Below, one piece after another: positions 40,893 to 51,769 of a stretch of 64,000 bases of DNA (positions are counted from its first letter, which is position 1; every line of letters begins with the position of its first letter). A model generated the notes under the pieces. That model was not told the origin of the DNA. It did no database searches and was given only the letters and a program-made list of their open reading frames with translations. The DNA is from Arsenophonus nasoniae DSM 15247 (GTDB lineage Bacteria > Pseudomonadota > Gammaproteobacteria > Enterobacterales > Enterobacteriaceae): assembly GCF_000429565.1 (NCBI RefSeq), contig NZ_AUCC01000003.1, forward strand, positions 35,452 through 99,451, written 5' to 3'. Made by a program: the position numbers and the translations under genes.

Positions 40893-42308
40893 ATGTCACT
40901 AAGTCGGCGTCAATTTCTTAAGCTATCAAGTATAGCGATGAGTATTTCTATGCATCCTGCTGCGGTTAGAGCAGAAAAAAATGCAGGATACCCATTATTA
41001 CCAATCCCGCCTTTATTAGAATCTCATTTTGGTCAACCGCTGTTTCTAACGTTGAAAAAATCTTATTGGTCATTTGATGGTAGCCATCGCACTATGACGA
41101 TTGGTTGCAATGGTTATTATTTGGGGCCAACCATTCGAGTAGAAACGGGTAGTGATTTGAAATTGGTATATAGTAATCGACTTTCTGAAGAAGTTGCTAT
41201 GACAGTCAGTGGGTTACAAGTTCCAGGCACTCAAATTGGTGGAGCAGCCCGATTAATGTCACCCAATGTTGATTGGTCACCGGTACTACCAATCCGTCAA
41301 CCGGCAGCGACCTGTTGGTATCATGCTAATACCCCTGGCAAGATGGCAAGACAAATTCATGATGGCTTGGTTGGTATGTGGATTGTGTCAGATAAAACCA
41401 GTAAGAATTTAAATATTCCTAATCATTACGGCGTTGATGATTTTCCTATTATTATACAAGATAAACGGTTAGATAGTTTTGGAACGCCACACTATAAAGC
41501 GACAGCGGAAGGTTTTTTAGGTGATACCTTATTAGTTAATGGTGTGCAGGAACCGTATATTAAAGTTGCTCGCTGCTGGATCCGCTTACGGTTACTTAAC
41601 GCATCAAATTCAAGGCGCTATATATTAGAAATCAGTGATAAGAGACCATTTTATCTAATAGGCAGTGATCAAGGGCTACTACCTGCCCCTATGAGTATCG
41701 AAAGATTACCCATGGCGCCTGGCGAGCGTAGAGAAGTGTTAATTGATATGTCTAAAACAGAGTTATTAACAATAACGGCTGGAAGAGCGGCAGGTATTAT
41801 CGATCGTATTAAAGGACTATTTGAACCGTCAAATTTATTAAATTCGACCAAAGTTCTAACCATCTGTTCTTCAGGGTTATTATCATTAGTAACCGATAAT
41901 TTACCAGAGACACTGGTTAATGATACTAGCCAAATAACATCGACTATCCGTAATCGTGAAGTGACCCTTAGCAAACCTTTTGGCATTAATGGTATGATGC
42001 GGGATGTAAATCGTATTGACTTAATCACTCAGCAGGGAGCATGGGAACGCTGGATAGTCAAAGCGCATGAGCCTCAAGCATTTCATATTGAAGGCGTTCG
42101 TTTCAAAGTTATTAATCATAATGGTGTTGTACCAGGCCCAGAGGATTATGGCTGGAAAGATACAGTATGGATAAATGGTTACAGTGAATTATTAGTTAAT
42201 ATGCTACAACCGTCTTATGATCATTTTCCTTTTTTGTATTTTAGTCAAAATTTTGAGAAAGCGGATAAAGGCTCAATTGCACAGATGGTGATCAACCCAT
42301 CAGCTTAA
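40893..42308 (+). CDS. ftsP: Cell division protein FtsP (SufI), multicopper-oxidase fold
   Basis: 471 residues (E. coli 470). A twin-arginine signal SRRQFLKLSS at residues 4-13 directs Tat export. The cupredoxin domains align with E. coli throughout (GPTIRVETGSDLKLVYSNRL, NHYGVDDFPIIIQDKRLD, NASNSRRYILEI, AFHIEGV) but the copper-binding His clusters of true oxidases are missing, as in FtsP. It stabilises the divisome under stress in the periplasm. GGAGAGG precedes the ATG. Last gene of the parE-parC-plsC-ftsP run. Confidence 0.95.
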   Translation: MSLSRRQFLKLSSIAMSISMHPAAVRAEKNAGYPLLPIPPLLESHFGQPLFLTLKKSYWSFDGSHRTMTIGCNGYYLGPTIRVETGSDLKLVYSNRLSEEVAMTVSGLQVPGTQIGGAARLMSPNVDWSPVLPIRQPAATCWYHANTPGKMARQIHDGLVGMWIVSDKTSKNLNIPNHYGVDDFPIIIQDKRLDSFGTPHYKATAEGFLGDTLLVNGVQEPYIKVARCWIRLRLLNASNSRRYILEISDKRPFYLIGSDQGLLPAPMSIERLPMAPGERREVLIDMSKTELLTITAGRAAGIIDRIKGLFEPSNLLNSTKVLTICSSGLLSLVTDNLPETLVNDTSQITSTIRNREVTLSKPFGINGMMRDVNRIDLITQQGAWERWIVKAHEPQAFHIEGVRFKVINHNGVVPGPEDYGWKDTVWINGYSELLVNMLQPSYDHFPFLYFSQNFEKADKGSIAQMVINPSA

Positions 42309-42528
42309 TTTATTCCCTTAATATGGAATATTTTTGTAGCTGATTAATAAAAAAGTAATTGTATTATTTTATGTTTATAGTATTTCGATTGTTATTTATT
42401 ATTTAAAATTATCTATACAATAGTAATTAATGATTTGATAATTTTTATAAAAATGTAGATTTATCGAAGAGTGATTGGATTTATTAAATGTAAAATCCAA
42501 TTTTCTATTATGCCAATATGGTGACCCA

Positions 42529-43017
42529 ATGAATATTAGTCTAATCGCAGCAATGGCTGCGGATCAGGTGATTGGTTTGGAAAATAACATGCCATGGGTG
42601 TTATCTGGTGATTTAGCCTGGTTTAAGCGTAATACGTTAAATAAGCCAGTTATAATGGGGCGTATAACTTACGAAGCGATAGGTAAACCTTTACCTCAAC
42701 GTTTGAATATTATTCTTAGCCAAACACATTCGAGTAATGATAAAGGCGTTGTTTGGGTTAACTCAGTTGATGAGGCACTAGCCGCAGCTGGGGAAGTAGA
42801 AGAAATAATGATTATAGGCGGGGGAAAAATTTATGAATTATTCTTACCTCAGGCAAATCGTCTTTATTTAACGCATGTAGATGCGGAAGTGATTGGTGAT
42901 ACCTATTTTCCTGCTTATGAGCCTGATGAGTGGGATTCTGTATTTACTGAATATCATGAAGCAGATGAAAAAAATTCTCATAATTATTGTTTTGAGATAT
43001 TAGAACGTCGCCCATAG
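42529..43017 (+). CDS. folA: Dihydrofolate reductase
   Basis: 162 residues (E. coli 159) from the ATG at 42529 ([16 protein letters not shown]), preceded by GGTGA; an in-frame ATG-like start at 42475 has no homology before it. Conserved [34 protein letters not shown] and [14 protein letters not shown]. It regenerates tetrahydrofolate, needed here because ThyA in this window is folate-dependent. Followed by a terminator; order folA-apaH as in E. coli. Confidence 0.97.
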   Translation: MNISLIAAMAADQVIGLENNMPWVLSGDLAWFKRNTLNKPVIMGRITYEAIGKPLPQRLNIILSQTHSSNDKGVVWVNSVDEALAAAGEVEEIMIIGGGKIYELFLPQANRLYLTHVDAEVIGDTYFPAYEPDEWDSVFTEYHEADEKNSHNYCFEILERRP

Positions 43018-43043
43018 AGCTAAGTGAGACTACTATTGGTAAT

Positions 43044-43076
43044 AAAAAATCGAAGGCTAATACTTCGGTTTTTTAT
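43044..43076 (+). terminator. Terminator after folA
   Basis: CGAAG (43051) pairs with CTTCG (43063), extended by A and T runs into an A-rich stem base followed by TTTTTTATT. It lies about 25 bases after the folA stop. The remaining 200 bases before apaH are AT-rich without a gene. Confidence 0.75.
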
Positions 43077-43279
43077 TATTAATTTGAATTAGGTAATGTT
43101 AAATATATAAATAAAAATTAGATTTATATTATTAATTAAATAATTTAAGTCAAATATCTAAAATGCTGGTTTATTTAAATAGGTTTATAACTATTATTTT
43201 AGTAATATTAAAACAAAATTAATTAAGTTTATTACTTACTATTCTATTTTCTGCTGTTTAGCAGCAAGTATAGTGTTAG

Positions 43280-44098
43280 TTATTTTTTTGTAAATGCGGG
43301 CAGGCTAAAATACTTTTTGTCTTCCCAGCGTAGTAAAGTCAGTTTACCTCCCCAGCAACAACCGGTATCAAGTCCATAAATTCCCTTAGGCGTTCCTTTC
43401 CCTTCTAGGGAAGCCCAATGACCAAAAATAATGGCATATTCTGGCGGTATTTTTCGCGGCAGATCAAACCAAGGCTTTAAAGGTGGAGGCGTGTTTTCAG
43501 GTTTATTTTTCCAGGACATATTTAACAGACCGTCAGGAAAACAATAGCGCATGCGGGTTAGGACATTGGTACTAAAACGTAAACGGGATAATCCTGTAAG
43601 GTTGGGTGACCAGTTGTTCGGCATATCGCCATACATAGAGTCGATAAACAAAGGATAGGTATCACTACTAAGAATAGCCTCTACTTCTCTAGCGCACATC
43701 TGAGCGGTTGCTAAGTCCCATTGCGGTGTTATCCCAGCATGTGCCATGATGATTTTTTTCTTATTGTCTACTTGTAATAACGGTTGACGTCGTAACCAAT
43801 TAACTAATTCATTAGCATCAGGGGCTGTCAGTAATTTTTTCAGTTTATCTTTGGGTTTATTATGGCTAATGTTGGCGTATACACCGATAAGGTGCAGATC
43901 ATGATTACCTAGAACCATTCTGACGGATGCGCCTAATGTTTTAATATAACGTAAAACTTTGAGAGAATCCGGACCGCGGGCAACTAGATCACCTGTGAGC
44001 CATAAAACATCTTTTTGTGGCTCAAATTTTACTTGTTTAAGAAGTGCTCTAAGCTCACGATAACAACCGTGAATATCTCCGATAAGATAAGTAGCCAT
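43280..44098 (-). CDS. apaH: Diadenosine tetraphosphatase ApaH (symmetrical)
   Basis: 272 residues (E. coli 280). Calcineurin-type motifs: [10 protein letters not shown] at the N-terminus, [22 protein letters not shown], and later [11 protein letters not shown] and [11 protein letters not shown]. It cleaves Ap4A to two ADP and in E. coli also removes Np4 caps from RNA. It is last in the surA-pdxA-rsmA-apaG-apaH operon, two bases after apaG. Confidence 0.97.
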   Translation of the reverse strand: MATYLIGDIHGCYRELRALLKQVKFEPQKDVLWLTGDLVARGPDSLKVLRYIKTLGASVRMVLGNHDLHLIGVYANISHNKPKDKLKKLLTAPDANELVNWLRRQPLLQVDNKKKIIMAHAGITPQWDLATAQMCAREVEAILSSDTYPLFIDSMYGDMPNNWSPNLTGLSRLRFSTNVLTRMRYCFPDGLLNMSWKNKPENTPPPLKPWFDLPRKIPPEYAIIFGHWASLEGKGTPKGIYGLDTGCCWGGKLTLLRWEDKKYFSLPAFTKK

Positions 44099-44100
44099 AA

Positions 44101-44478
44101 TTAGTTTATAAGTGTTGGAATAGCAAGACGAAAAACTGGGATATCAACATAAAAATTTTTACCATCATTATCTAACATTACATAATGGCCTTCCATAGTT
44201 CCCATTGGCGTTTCTATAATAGCGCCACTGGTATAACGATATTCGGCGCCGGGTTGAATGATAGGTTGTTCTCCTACGACACCCTGGCCTTGTACTTCGG
44301 TACGTTTACCATCACTATTGGTAATTAACCAATAGCGACTTATTAGTTGTACCGGTGTACGGCCAAGATTGCTAATAGAAATTGTATAGGCAAAAACAAA
44401 CCGGGCTTCTTCTGGTAAAGATTGATTTTCAATATAGACACTTTGAACTTGTATGCAGATGTTTGGTTCATTTAGCAT
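44101..44478 (-). CDS. apaG: ApaG protein (Co2+/Mg2+ efflux-associated, fibronectin-like fold)
   Basis: 125 residues, as in E. coli. The protein carries the conserved [22 protein letters not shown] and [20 protein letters not shown] segments of the ApaG beta sandwich. Its biochemical role is unsettled; mutants in other bacteria affect metal tolerance. Between rsmA and apaH, in the conserved operon. Confidence 0.95.
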   Translation of the reverse strand: MLNEPNICIQVQSVYIENQSLPEEARFVFAYTISISNLGRTPVQLISRYWLITNSDGKRTEVQGQGVVGEQPIIQPGAEYRYTSGAIIETPMGTMEGHYVMLDNDGKNFYVDIPVFRLAIPTLIN

Positions 44479-44500
44479 AGTGCCCCCAAGTTTATCACTA

Positions 44501-45310
44501 TCAGATCGTGGTTTTAGCCAATCTGCAGGCTAACTTACAATAATTTTCTACTGAGATATTTTCAGCGCGACAGTTTGGATCAATACCTAATTGTTCAAAA
44601 TCCTGCACGCTAAATAAATCACTTAAACTATTACGAATAGTCTTACGTCGTTGATTAAATGCCTGGGTAGTAATACGGCTTAATAATTTGACATCACAAA
44701 TAGGGTAAGGGTTTCGTTGATGAGGAATTAAACGCACAACAGCCGAATCCACTTTTGGTGCTGGTGTAAAAGCCGAAGGTGGTACGGCTAAAATAGGTAT
44801 TATCTGACAATAATATTGCGCCATAACGCTAAGACGACCATATGCTTTAGTATTGGGTCCTGCGACTAAGCGATTGACAACCTCTTTCTGTAGCATAAAG
44901 TTCATGTCAGCAATAGCATTAGTATAAGTAAAAAGATGGAACATTAAAGGGGTTGAAATATTGTAAGGAAGGTTACCAAACGCTCTAAGGGGTTGACCTT
45001 TTTCTTTCGCAATTGCGCCAAAATCGATCGTCATTGCATCGTTTTGTATAATTGTTAGTTTAGCGCTAAGAGCAGGATGGGCGGCTAAACGGGCAGCAAG
45101 ATCACGATCTAATTCTACTACGGTCATATTCTCTATATGCTCACTGACAGGTAATGTCAGAGCGCCTAAACCAGGACCAATTTCAACAATAGCTTGATCA
45201 GGTTTTGGGTTAAAAGCCGTAACCATATTGTCAATAATAAATGGGTCAGTTAAAAAATTTTGCCCAAAGCGCTTACGGGCAAAATGCCCTTGATGGATTC
45301 GTTTATTCAT
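44501..45310 (-). CDS. rsmA: 16S rRNA (adenine1518-N6/adenine1519-N6)-dimethyltransferase
   Basis: 269 residues (E. coli 273). SAM motif I is [11 protein letters not shown] (about 42-52), and catalytic motif IV is NLPYN (about 113-117); the start [20 protein letters not shown] is typical. It dimethylates two adenines in the 3' terminal hairpin of 16S rRNA as a late assembly checkpoint. Its start overlaps the pdxA stop by eight bases. Confidence 0.97.
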   Translation of the reverse strand: MNKRIHQGHFARKRFGQNFLTDPFIIDNMVTAFNPKPDQAIVEIGPGLGALTLPVSEHIENMTVVELDRDLAARLAAHPALSAKLTIIQNDAMTIDFGAIAKEKGQPLRAFGNLPYNISTPLMFHLFTYTNAIADMNFMLQKEVVNRLVAGPNTKAYGRLSVMAQYYCQIIPILAVPPSAFTPAPKVDSAVVRLIPHQRNPYPICDVKLLSRITTQAFNQRRKTIRNSLSDLFSVQDFEQLGIDPNCRAENISVENYCKLACRLAKTTI

Positions 45311-46298
45311 TGTTATTTTGTATCATGCTAATAGCTAATTTTAAGGCAGTTATAAAACTGTTTGCATTTGCTTGCCCACTTCCTGCCAGCTCGATCGCTG
45401 TACCATGGTCAACCGATGTACGGATAAAGGGTAGGCCTAAAGTAATGTTTACTGCTTGACCAAAACCTTGATATTTTAGCACAGGTAGACCTTGATCGTG
45501 GTACATCGCTAAGACTGCATCAGCTTGGTTCAGATATTTTGGTTGAAATAGGGTATCCGCCGGGAAAGGACCATAAAGTGGCAATCCTTCATGGCGCAAT
45601 TTCTTGATAACTGGAATAATAGTGTCGATTTCCTCATGTCCCATATGTCCGCCTTCGCCGGCATGAGGATTTAATCCACAGATATAAATAGCGGGTGTTT
45701 TAATGCCAAATTTAGATTTTAACTCGTTATTTAAAATATAAATAACTTGTTGTAGGCTCTCGTAAGTAATGGCATTTGCAACCTGTTTAAGCGGTAAATG
45801 GGTTGTTGCAAGCGCAACACGCAATGTTTCTGTCGCTAACATCATGACCACTTTTGGGGTTTTACTTCTGTCAGCAAAAAATTCGGTATGACCGGTAAAA
45901 GAAATGCCTGCATCATTGATAATTCCTTTATGGACAGGGCCGGTAACTAATGCTGAAAATTCGCCAGTCAGACAGCCATCACATGCGCGGCTGAGTGTTT
46001 CTATAACATAAGTACTATTTTGTTTATTTAGTTGGCCTGCTTTGACCGGTGTGGATAATTTTATTGGTAAAACCGTCAATGACTTGGCAGCTTGGCCGTT
46101 ATTTGGTGATGCAGGCGAATAGATAGTTAATTCTAATTCTAAACCCAGTTGATTCGCTCGGGTTATTAGCAGATCAGGATCAGCACAAGCAACTAATCTA
46201 ACCGGCCAATTTTGTTGAGCGAGTTGGATCAAAAGATCAGGACCTACCCCGGCTGGTTCACCGGGGGTGAGAACGATAGTATTAGTTGTTTTTCCCAT
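45303..46298 (-). CDS. pdxA: 4-hydroxythreonine-4-phosphate dehydrogenase
   Basis: 331 residues (E. coli 329). [12 protein letters not shown] near the start, the metal and substrate region [10 protein letters not shown] (about 130-140), [14 protein letters not shown] (about 205) and the conserved tail [16 protein letters not shown]. It oxidises 4-phosphohydroxythreonine in pyridoxal phosphate synthesis. Between surA (5 bases upstream) and rsmA (overlapping). Confidence 0.97.
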   Translation of the reverse strand: MGKTTNTIVLTPGEPAGVGPDLLIQLAQQNWPVRLVACADPDLLITRANQLGLELELTIYSPASPNNGQAAKSLTVLPIKLSTPVKAGQLNKQNSTYVIETLSRACDGCLTGEFSALVTGPVHKGIINDAGISFTGHTEFFADRSKTPKVVMMLATETLRVALATTHLPLKQVANAITYESLQQVIYILNNELKSKFGIKTPAIYICGLNPHAGEGGHMGHEEIDTIIPVIKKLRHEGLPLYGPFPADTLFQPKYLNQADAVLAMYHDQGLPVLKYQGFGQAVNITLGLPFIRTSVDHGTAIELAGSGQANANSFITALKLAISMIQNNNE

Positions 46299-46303
46299 AA
46301 AGA

Positions 46304-47605
46304 TTACTGTGCATCACTATCATTAAGAATTTTTACATAGGCAGATGCGCGTAGCTCTTGCATCCAAATTTGTGCTTCTTCGTTAAATTTACGATTGAAT
46401 AACAGACGATAGGCATGATCTTTCTGTGCGACATCAGTTTTATCAACTTGGCGGGTATCTTCTAACTGAATAAGATGCCAACCAAAAGAAGAGTGGATTG
46501 GTTGACTTGTTTCCCCTTTACTTAAGCGCATTAAACCATCACGAAATGCGGGATCGTAAATATTGGGCATATTCCAACCAAGTTCACCACCACGTAATGC
46601 AGAACCAGGATCTTGTGAGTATTTTTTAGCTGCTTCAGCAAAAGTTATTTGACCCGTTTTAATTTGCTGCGCAATTTGTTGTATTTTTGCGTGTGCTTGT
46701 TCGTTATTCATAATAGGTGAGAGCTTAATAAGAATATGGCGAGCTTTTACTTCGGTGACCGAAATGGGCATATTGCCACGTTGGATATCATTAAGTTTTA
46801 AGATATGAAATCCGACACTAGAACGTATAGGCCCAATAATATCACCTTTTTTCGCATGCTGAATTTGTTGAGCAAAAACAGTTGGCAATTCTTCAACCTT
46901 ACTCCAGCCCATTTGTCCACCTTTTAAGGCATTAGGGTCGGCAGAGTAAGTAATGGCAAGTTTACCAAAATCAGCGCCTTGTTTTAATTGGGCAATAATT
47001 TTATTTACCGTATCCATTGCTAATTGACTTTGTGTATTGGTTGGATTTTCTGGTAATGGAATCAAAATATGGCTTAAGTTTACATTAGCATCCTGGCCAG
47101 CTTGTGAATTCAATTGGGCCGCTAATGAATCAACTTCTTGCGGCAGAATAGTGATCCGCCGACGAACTTCATTATTACGTACTTCTGCGATCATCATTTC
47201 TCTACGAACATCGCTACGGTAATTTTGTAAATTGATGCCATCCATCGACAATCGTTGCTGTAATTGGCCAATAGTCAATCCATTTTGTGCTGCAATATTG
47301 GCTATAGTAGCATCTATGGCTTGATCAGGGATTTGAATCTGCATTTTTTCGGCTATTTGCATAATAATTTTGTCTATGATCAAACGTTCTAATATCTGAT
47401 GACGTAATGCATTTTCGTCGGGAATTTGTTGCCCTGCATTTCTGGCGTTTATTCTTACTATATCTAACATACCATCTACGTCACTTTGTAGCACAACGCC
47501 ATCGTTCACGATAGCAGTCACTTTATCCAATTGTTGTGGCGCTGCTAGTGTGGTGGTACTGACTGTGAACAACAAGCCAATAATCAGTTTTCTCCAATAA
47601 TTCAT
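46304..47605 (-). CDS. surA: Periplasmic chaperone / peptidyl-prolyl isomerase SurA
   Basis: 433 residues (E. coli 428). Signal peptide to about residue 21 ([11 protein letters not shown]). An N-terminal chaperone domain, then two parvulin domains: [12 protein letters not shown] through [10 protein letters not shown], and [12 protein letters not shown] through [10 protein letters not shown]. It escorts outer membrane proteins, including LptD encoded 84 bases upstream, to the BAM complex, so the gene pair is functionally linked. Confidence 0.97.
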   Translation of the reverse strand: MNYWRKLIIGLLFTVSTTTLAAPQQLDKVTAIVNDGVVLQSDVDGMLDIVRINARNAGQQIPDENALRHQILERLIIDKIIMQIAEKMQIQIPDQAIDATIANIAAQNGLTIGQLQQRLSMDGINLQNYRSDVRREMMIAEVRNNEVRRRITILPQEVDSLAAQLNSQAGQDANVNLSHILIPLPENPTNTQSQLAMDTVNKIIAQLKQGADFGKLAITYSADPNALKGGQMGWSKVEELPTVFAQQIQHAKKGDIIGPIRSSVGFHILKLNDIQRGNMPISVTEVKARHILIKLSPIMNNEQAHAKIQQIAQQIKTGQITFAEAAKKYSQDPGSALRGGELGWNMPNIYDPAFRDGLMRLSKGETSQPIHSSFGWHLIQLEDTRQVDKTDVAQKDHAYRLLFNRKFNEEAQIWMQELRASAYVKILNDSDAQ

Positions 47606-47689
47606 AAAATTCTCATTTTGTTCGATTATATTACGGTTTAATCCTATTTCAGGTTTCTTCTATTTAATAGCTGAAAATATCAATTTTTT

Positions 47690-50032
47690 TTAGAAGGCTC
47701 GTTGATAAGGTAAAATACCACTAGCAAGCATATCCTGACTTCCCAAATTATGATTATTATTTAGGCCTTTTAGTTCCACATTGATTGACCATCGATTATC
47801 ATAGTCACTACTGAAGTTTTGTTGTTGCCAACCGACGATTTTACGCTCATAGCCCATATTAATTGACCAGCAGCAAGTACTATATTGTAAACCGATTAAT
47901 CGACTCGCAGGTTGGTTTTCTTTCAAATCATGATAGTATGAGCCGACAAAGCCCCACTGATCGCCTAAAGGCCAACTCACTACTGCTCCTATTTGAGAAA
48001 TTCCTTTTTGAAAGGCTGGTGCATTTTTGACAGTTGCTTGAATATAATCGCGATCGACGAAACGATAATTTAGTTGTACTAAGCGATCTGAATCTAAACG
48101 ATATTCTGTTATCACATTACCCATAGTAATATCACCGAGACGTCTATCATACTGGAGTCCGCCACGTAATCCCCAGTTATCAGTTAGTCGTAAATAAGCA
48201 TCTCCTGCCCATAATAGTGAGCCAGTATTACTTTTATCTTCAATAGGCAAATCGGAATCTTCAGTTCTTGGACGCTCAAAATAGTATATTTGGCCGACAG
48301 AAAAATTAAATCGTTCAGTTAATTCTTCATCATAAATACGCGTAGTAATACCGGTTGTCAATTGGTTAGCTGAAGCAATACGATCGAGTCCACTATAGAT
48401 ACGGTTACGGAATAAACCGTTATAGTCAGCCTGTAGTAAAGATGAATCATAGTTATTAATATCACTTTGATCGCGATAAGGCACATAAAGATATTGAACC
48501 CGAGGTTCTAACGTTTGTACATAATTGTTATTTATCAATAGGTCGCGTTCAAAAACCAGTTTTGCATCAGAAGTGAGCGAGGGTAAGATACGAGTAACCT
48601 GTTTTTTCAGTGTGCTATTAGCCAGGTTGGCAGGGATATCTTGATCATAATAGGTCGCCATCACCTTCACAGTATTATTAATACTTGCCCAATCATTTGA
48701 TAATGGCAGATTCAGTTCTGGTTCAATATGTAACCGTGTAGCATCAGGATTATTGGCGCCAACACTGGTAATACGTGCTGCCTGAGCATAAGTTTTTAGA
48801 TCAAATGGCCCCAGATCATTCTTATAATAATTAAGATCTAATTGAGGTTCCGTTTTATAGGCTTTACTATTAGGGGAATCAACAAAAACCTGAAATTGTT
48901 TATGGGTTAAGGTTGCATTCCAGTTTGGTTGTGCGTAACCGACACTGAATTTTTGGGTGGCATAACCGTCAGTACTCTTACCATATTTAGAGGTAAAATC
49001 AGTAAAATATTTTGAATCACTGACTTTTGTATAATCAATATTAAAACGCCATACCTGATCGAGTACGCCAGAATGGTTCCAATATAACAACCAGCGATCA
49101 TCATTATCACGAGCGGGATATTTACGACTATTTTTATCTTTAATATAGCTGCGATCATGCTTTAGCCAATCAACGGCAAGGGTACCTGCTCCAGCAATAG
49201 TCAGATAACGAAATTCATTATTCAGTTTTACGCCACGAAAGGTCATAAATTGTGGTGTAATGGTTGCATCATAATTAGGCGCAATATTCCAGTAAAAGGG
49301 TAGCGCGAAGTCTAAGCCAGAACCTTTAGAATAACTACCATTAGGTAGTAAAAAACCGGAACGGCGCTTATTGCCAATGGGTAATTGTAAATAAGGGCTA
49401 TAAAAAACCGGCACATTAGCAATGCGAAAGCGAGCATTCCATATTTCGGCCACCTGTTCTTCGCGATCTAAAATAACTTCTGAGCCAACAACACTCCAGC
49501 TATCATTACCGGGGAGGCAGGCAGTAAACATGCCTTTCTCTAAAATGGTATAGCGATTTTCACCTCGCAATTTCATTTTATTTGCGTAGCCGCGACCCTG
49601 ACGGCCTACCATTAAATAGTCACCTTTTTCAACATCGGTATCTTTATTATTCAGATTTGACCATGCTTTTGGCCCTTTCAGGATGATTTGTGGATCATCA
49701 TAATGGACATTTCCGGTTGCGACTACCGTACGCAATGGGTTTTGGCTGGTTGTTTCTGTTTGGGTCAATTTAACTTCATCGGCGGTGAGGGTCTGGTTAC
49801 CTTGTTGAATATCTACATTACCTTTATACTCGATGAAATGAGGATAATCACCAGCCACATCTTTTGCGGTGATATGGATTGGTAGATCATTGGGATTACC
49901 TTTCACGATGGGTTTAGTATATACCGGTACCCCTAGCATGCATTGTTCTGTTAGATCAGCATGGGCCTGTTGGCTATGAACAGCTATCCAAATCATGGTA
50001 GCAAGTAGTGTCGGGTGACTTTTTTTCATCAT
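47690..50032 (-). CDS. lptD: LPS-assembly outer membrane protein LptD
   Basis: About 780 residues (E. coli 784). Two adjacent ATGs (50032 and 50029) are possible starts; the second aligns with E. coli MKKRIPTLLATM, the first has better spacing from AAGGA. Signal peptide to about QAHA, then the periplasmic OstA jellyroll ([27 protein letters not shown] in parts) and a large C-terminal beta barrel. Cys residues for the LptD disulfide network are present: one near the mature N-terminus, one in TACLPGND and a CC pair near the C-terminus (QYSTCCWS). It inserts LPS in the outer leaflet with LptE. Confidence 0.96.
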   Translation of the reverse strand: MMKKSHPTLLATMIWIAVHSQQAHADLTEQCMLGVPVYTKPIVKGNPNDLPIHITAKDVAGDYPHFIEYKGNVDIQQGNQTLTADEVKLTQTETTSQNPLRTVVATGNVHYDDPQIILKGPKAWSNLNNKDTDVEKGDYLMVGRQGRGYANKMKLRGENRYTILEKGMFTACLPGNDSWSVVGSEVILDREEQVAEIWNARFRIANVPVFYSPYLQLPIGNKRRSGFLLPNGSYSKGSGLDFALPFYWNIAPNYDATITPQFMTFRGVKLNNEFRYLTIAGAGTLAVDWLKHDRSYIKDKNSRKYPARDNDDRWLLYWNHSGVLDQVWRFNIDYTKVSDSKYFTDFTSKYGKSTDGYATQKFSVGYAQPNWNATLTHKQFQVFVDSPNSKAYKTEPQLDLNYYKNDLGPFDLKTYAQAARITSVGANNPDATRLHIEPELNLPLSNDWASINNTVKVMATYYDQDIPANLANSTLKKQVTRILPSLTSDAKLVFERDLLINNNYVQTLEPRVQYLYVPYRDQSDINNYDSSLLQADYNGLFRNRIYSGLDRIASANQLTTGITTRIYDEELTERFNFSVGQIYYFERPRTEDSDLPIEDKSNTGSLLWAGDAYLRLTDNWGLRGGLQYDRRLGDITMGNVITEYRLDSDRLVQLNYRFVDRDYIQATVKNAPAFQKGISQIGAVVSWPLGDQWGFVGSYYHDLKENQPASRLIGLQYSTCCWSINMGYERKIVGWQQQNFSSDYDNRWSINVELKGLNNNHNLGSQDMLASGILPYQRAF

Positions 50033-50211
50033 TCTGTATGTAGTTCCTTCATCGATATTATCGTGTAGGCAAAAGTTCAACAATTAACGTACTTAACGGT
50101 TCTTGTCTGTATAAAACCATCAGCTATATATTCAGGTTATTAGGCACAGAGTAGAATGAGTAGTATGATAATGCAAAATTATACTCAGGGCATTGGGGAA
50201 TTGAGAAGTTT

Positions 50212-51030
50212 ATGCGGTATTGGGGAAAAATTATTGGTGTAATGTTGGGGATCATGTCTGGCACTCATATTTGGGGTGTTATCATCGGTTTCATTATCGG
50301 TCATGCCTATGATAAAGCATCAGAACAGCAAAATTTAGAGAAAACAGGCGCTAAACAGAACCGTCAGGCACTTTTTTTCGTCAGCACATTTCAAATTTTA
50401 GGCCATTTGACTAAAGCAAAAGGCCGAGTTACTGAAGTTGATATTAAACTAGCAACAAACCTGATGGACAGAATGCAGTTGCATGGTGATGCCAGAATTT
50501 CAGCACAAAATGCTTTTAGAGAAGGTAAAGAGCAAAGTTTTCCTCTAAGGGATACACTGAAGAAATTACGTCGAGCTTGTTTTGGGCGATTTGATCTTAT
50601 TCAGATGTTTCTGGAAATTCAAATACAAGCTGCTTTTGCTGATGGCGCTTTACATCCTAATGAGCGAAAAGTGTTGTTTATTATTGCCGAAGAGTTAGGC
50701 ATTTCACATAATCAGTTTGAACAGTTCTTACATATGATGGAAGGCGGCCGAAGGTTTGAGCATAGTAGTAACTCTTCTTATGGTTCCAATCGCTATCGAC
50801 ATACAGCTCAAGGACCAACATTAGCGGATGCTTGTAAAGTTTTAGGTGTGCAACCTAATGATGAACAAACCAAAATCAAACGTGCCTATCGCAAATTAAT
50901 GGCTGAACATCATCCAGATAAATTAGTTGCGAAAGGCTTACCACCGGAAATGATGGAAATTGCTAAACAAAAAACACAATCAATTCAATCGGCTTATGAT
51001 TTAATCAAGAAAGAACGTCACTTCAAATAA
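50212..51030 (+). CDS. djlA: Co-chaperone DjlA (membrane-anchored J-domain protein)
   Basis: 272 residues (E. coli 271). An N-terminal membrane helix with Gly-rich pattern (about 6-30), a TerB-like central domain (about 55-165), a Ser/Gly linker, and a C-terminal J-domain with the HPD triad in [14 protein letters not shown]. It stimulates DnaK at the inner membrane; overproduction in E. coli induces the capsule response. Divergent from lptD as in E. coli. Confidence 0.96.
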   Translation: MRYWGKIIGVMLGIMSGTHIWGVIIGFIIGHAYDKASEQQNLEKTGAKQNRQALFFVSTFQILGHLTKAKGRVTEVDIKLATNLMDRMQLHGDARISAQNAFREGKEQSFPLRDTLKKLRRACFGRFDLIQMFLEIQIQAAFADGALHPNERKVLFIIAEELGISHNQFEQFLHMMEGGRRFEHSSNSSYGSNRYRHTAQGPTLADACKVLGVQPNDEQTKIKRAYRKLMAEHHPDKLVAKGLPPEMMEIAKQKTQSIQSAYDLIKKERHFK

Positions 51031-51070
51031 TTTATAGTGTTAAACGTGAGTTGAATAAGTTTTCCAGCTG

Positions 51071-51718
51071 TTAAAAATCTGCTTTACAAGTGAAGTGGAT
51101 AGGTGATCCATAAATGGGGTGAGTAATGTAAAGCTCTTCTGCGTGTAATTGCAGACGTGAGGAGAGTATTAGCGCCGCTTGATGGGCATAAAATTGATCG
51201 CCAATAATAGGATGGCCGAGTGAAAGTAAATGAACACGTAATTGGTGGGAACGACCTGTAATCGGAATAAGTTTAACCAGCGTTGTTTGTTCTTCATAAG
51301 CTAACACCTTGTATTTAGTTTGTGCTGGTTTACCGGTTGTAAAGCACACTTTTTGTTTCGGTCGATTTGGCCAATCGCAGATCAGTGGCAGATCGATAAG
51401 TCCTTTTTTATTGGTAATGTGACCCCAAACCCTTGCCTGATAGATTTTTTCTGGTTCTCTTTCGCGGAATTGACGTTTTAACTCTTTTTCTGCGGTTTTA
51501 TTCAATGCGACGACCATAATTCCGCTGGTTGCCATATCAAGGCGATGAACAGATTCTGCGGTTGGGAAATCCGCCTGAACTCGCGTCATTATACTATCTT
51601 TATGTTCGACAGCTTTACCTGGTACTGATAGCAAACCACTAGGTTTGTTAACCACAATAATATGCTGATCTTGATAAAGAACATGCAGCCAGGGATCGGT
51701 AGGCGGATTGTAAAACAT
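51071..51718 (-). CDS. rluA: Dual-specificity 23S rRNA/tRNA pseudouridine synthase RluA
   Basis: 215 residues (E. coli 219). The catalytic Asp is in VHRLDMATSGIM (about residues 58-69); TGRSHQLRVHLLSLGHPIIGD is the conserved C-terminal motif. It makes pseudouridine 746 in 23S rRNA and 32 in some tRNAs. Converges with djlA; 51 bases after the rapA gene start region on the same strand as rapA, downstream of it. Confidence 0.96.
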   Translation of the reverse strand: MFYNPPTDPWLHVLYQDQHIIVVNKPSGLLSVPGKAVEHKDSIMTRVQADFPTAESVHRLDMATSGIMVVALNKTAEKELKRQFREREPEKIYQARVWGHITNKKGLIDLPLICDWPNRPKQKVCFTTGKPAQTKYKVLAYEEQTTLVKLIPITGRSHQLRVHLLSLGHPIIGDQFYAHQAALILSSRLQLHAEELYITHPIYGSPIHFTCKADF

Positions 51719-51769
51719 ATCAGTTTCTCCAACGTGGCCAGAAACTTTATTGTTTTTGGCAATAAATAA

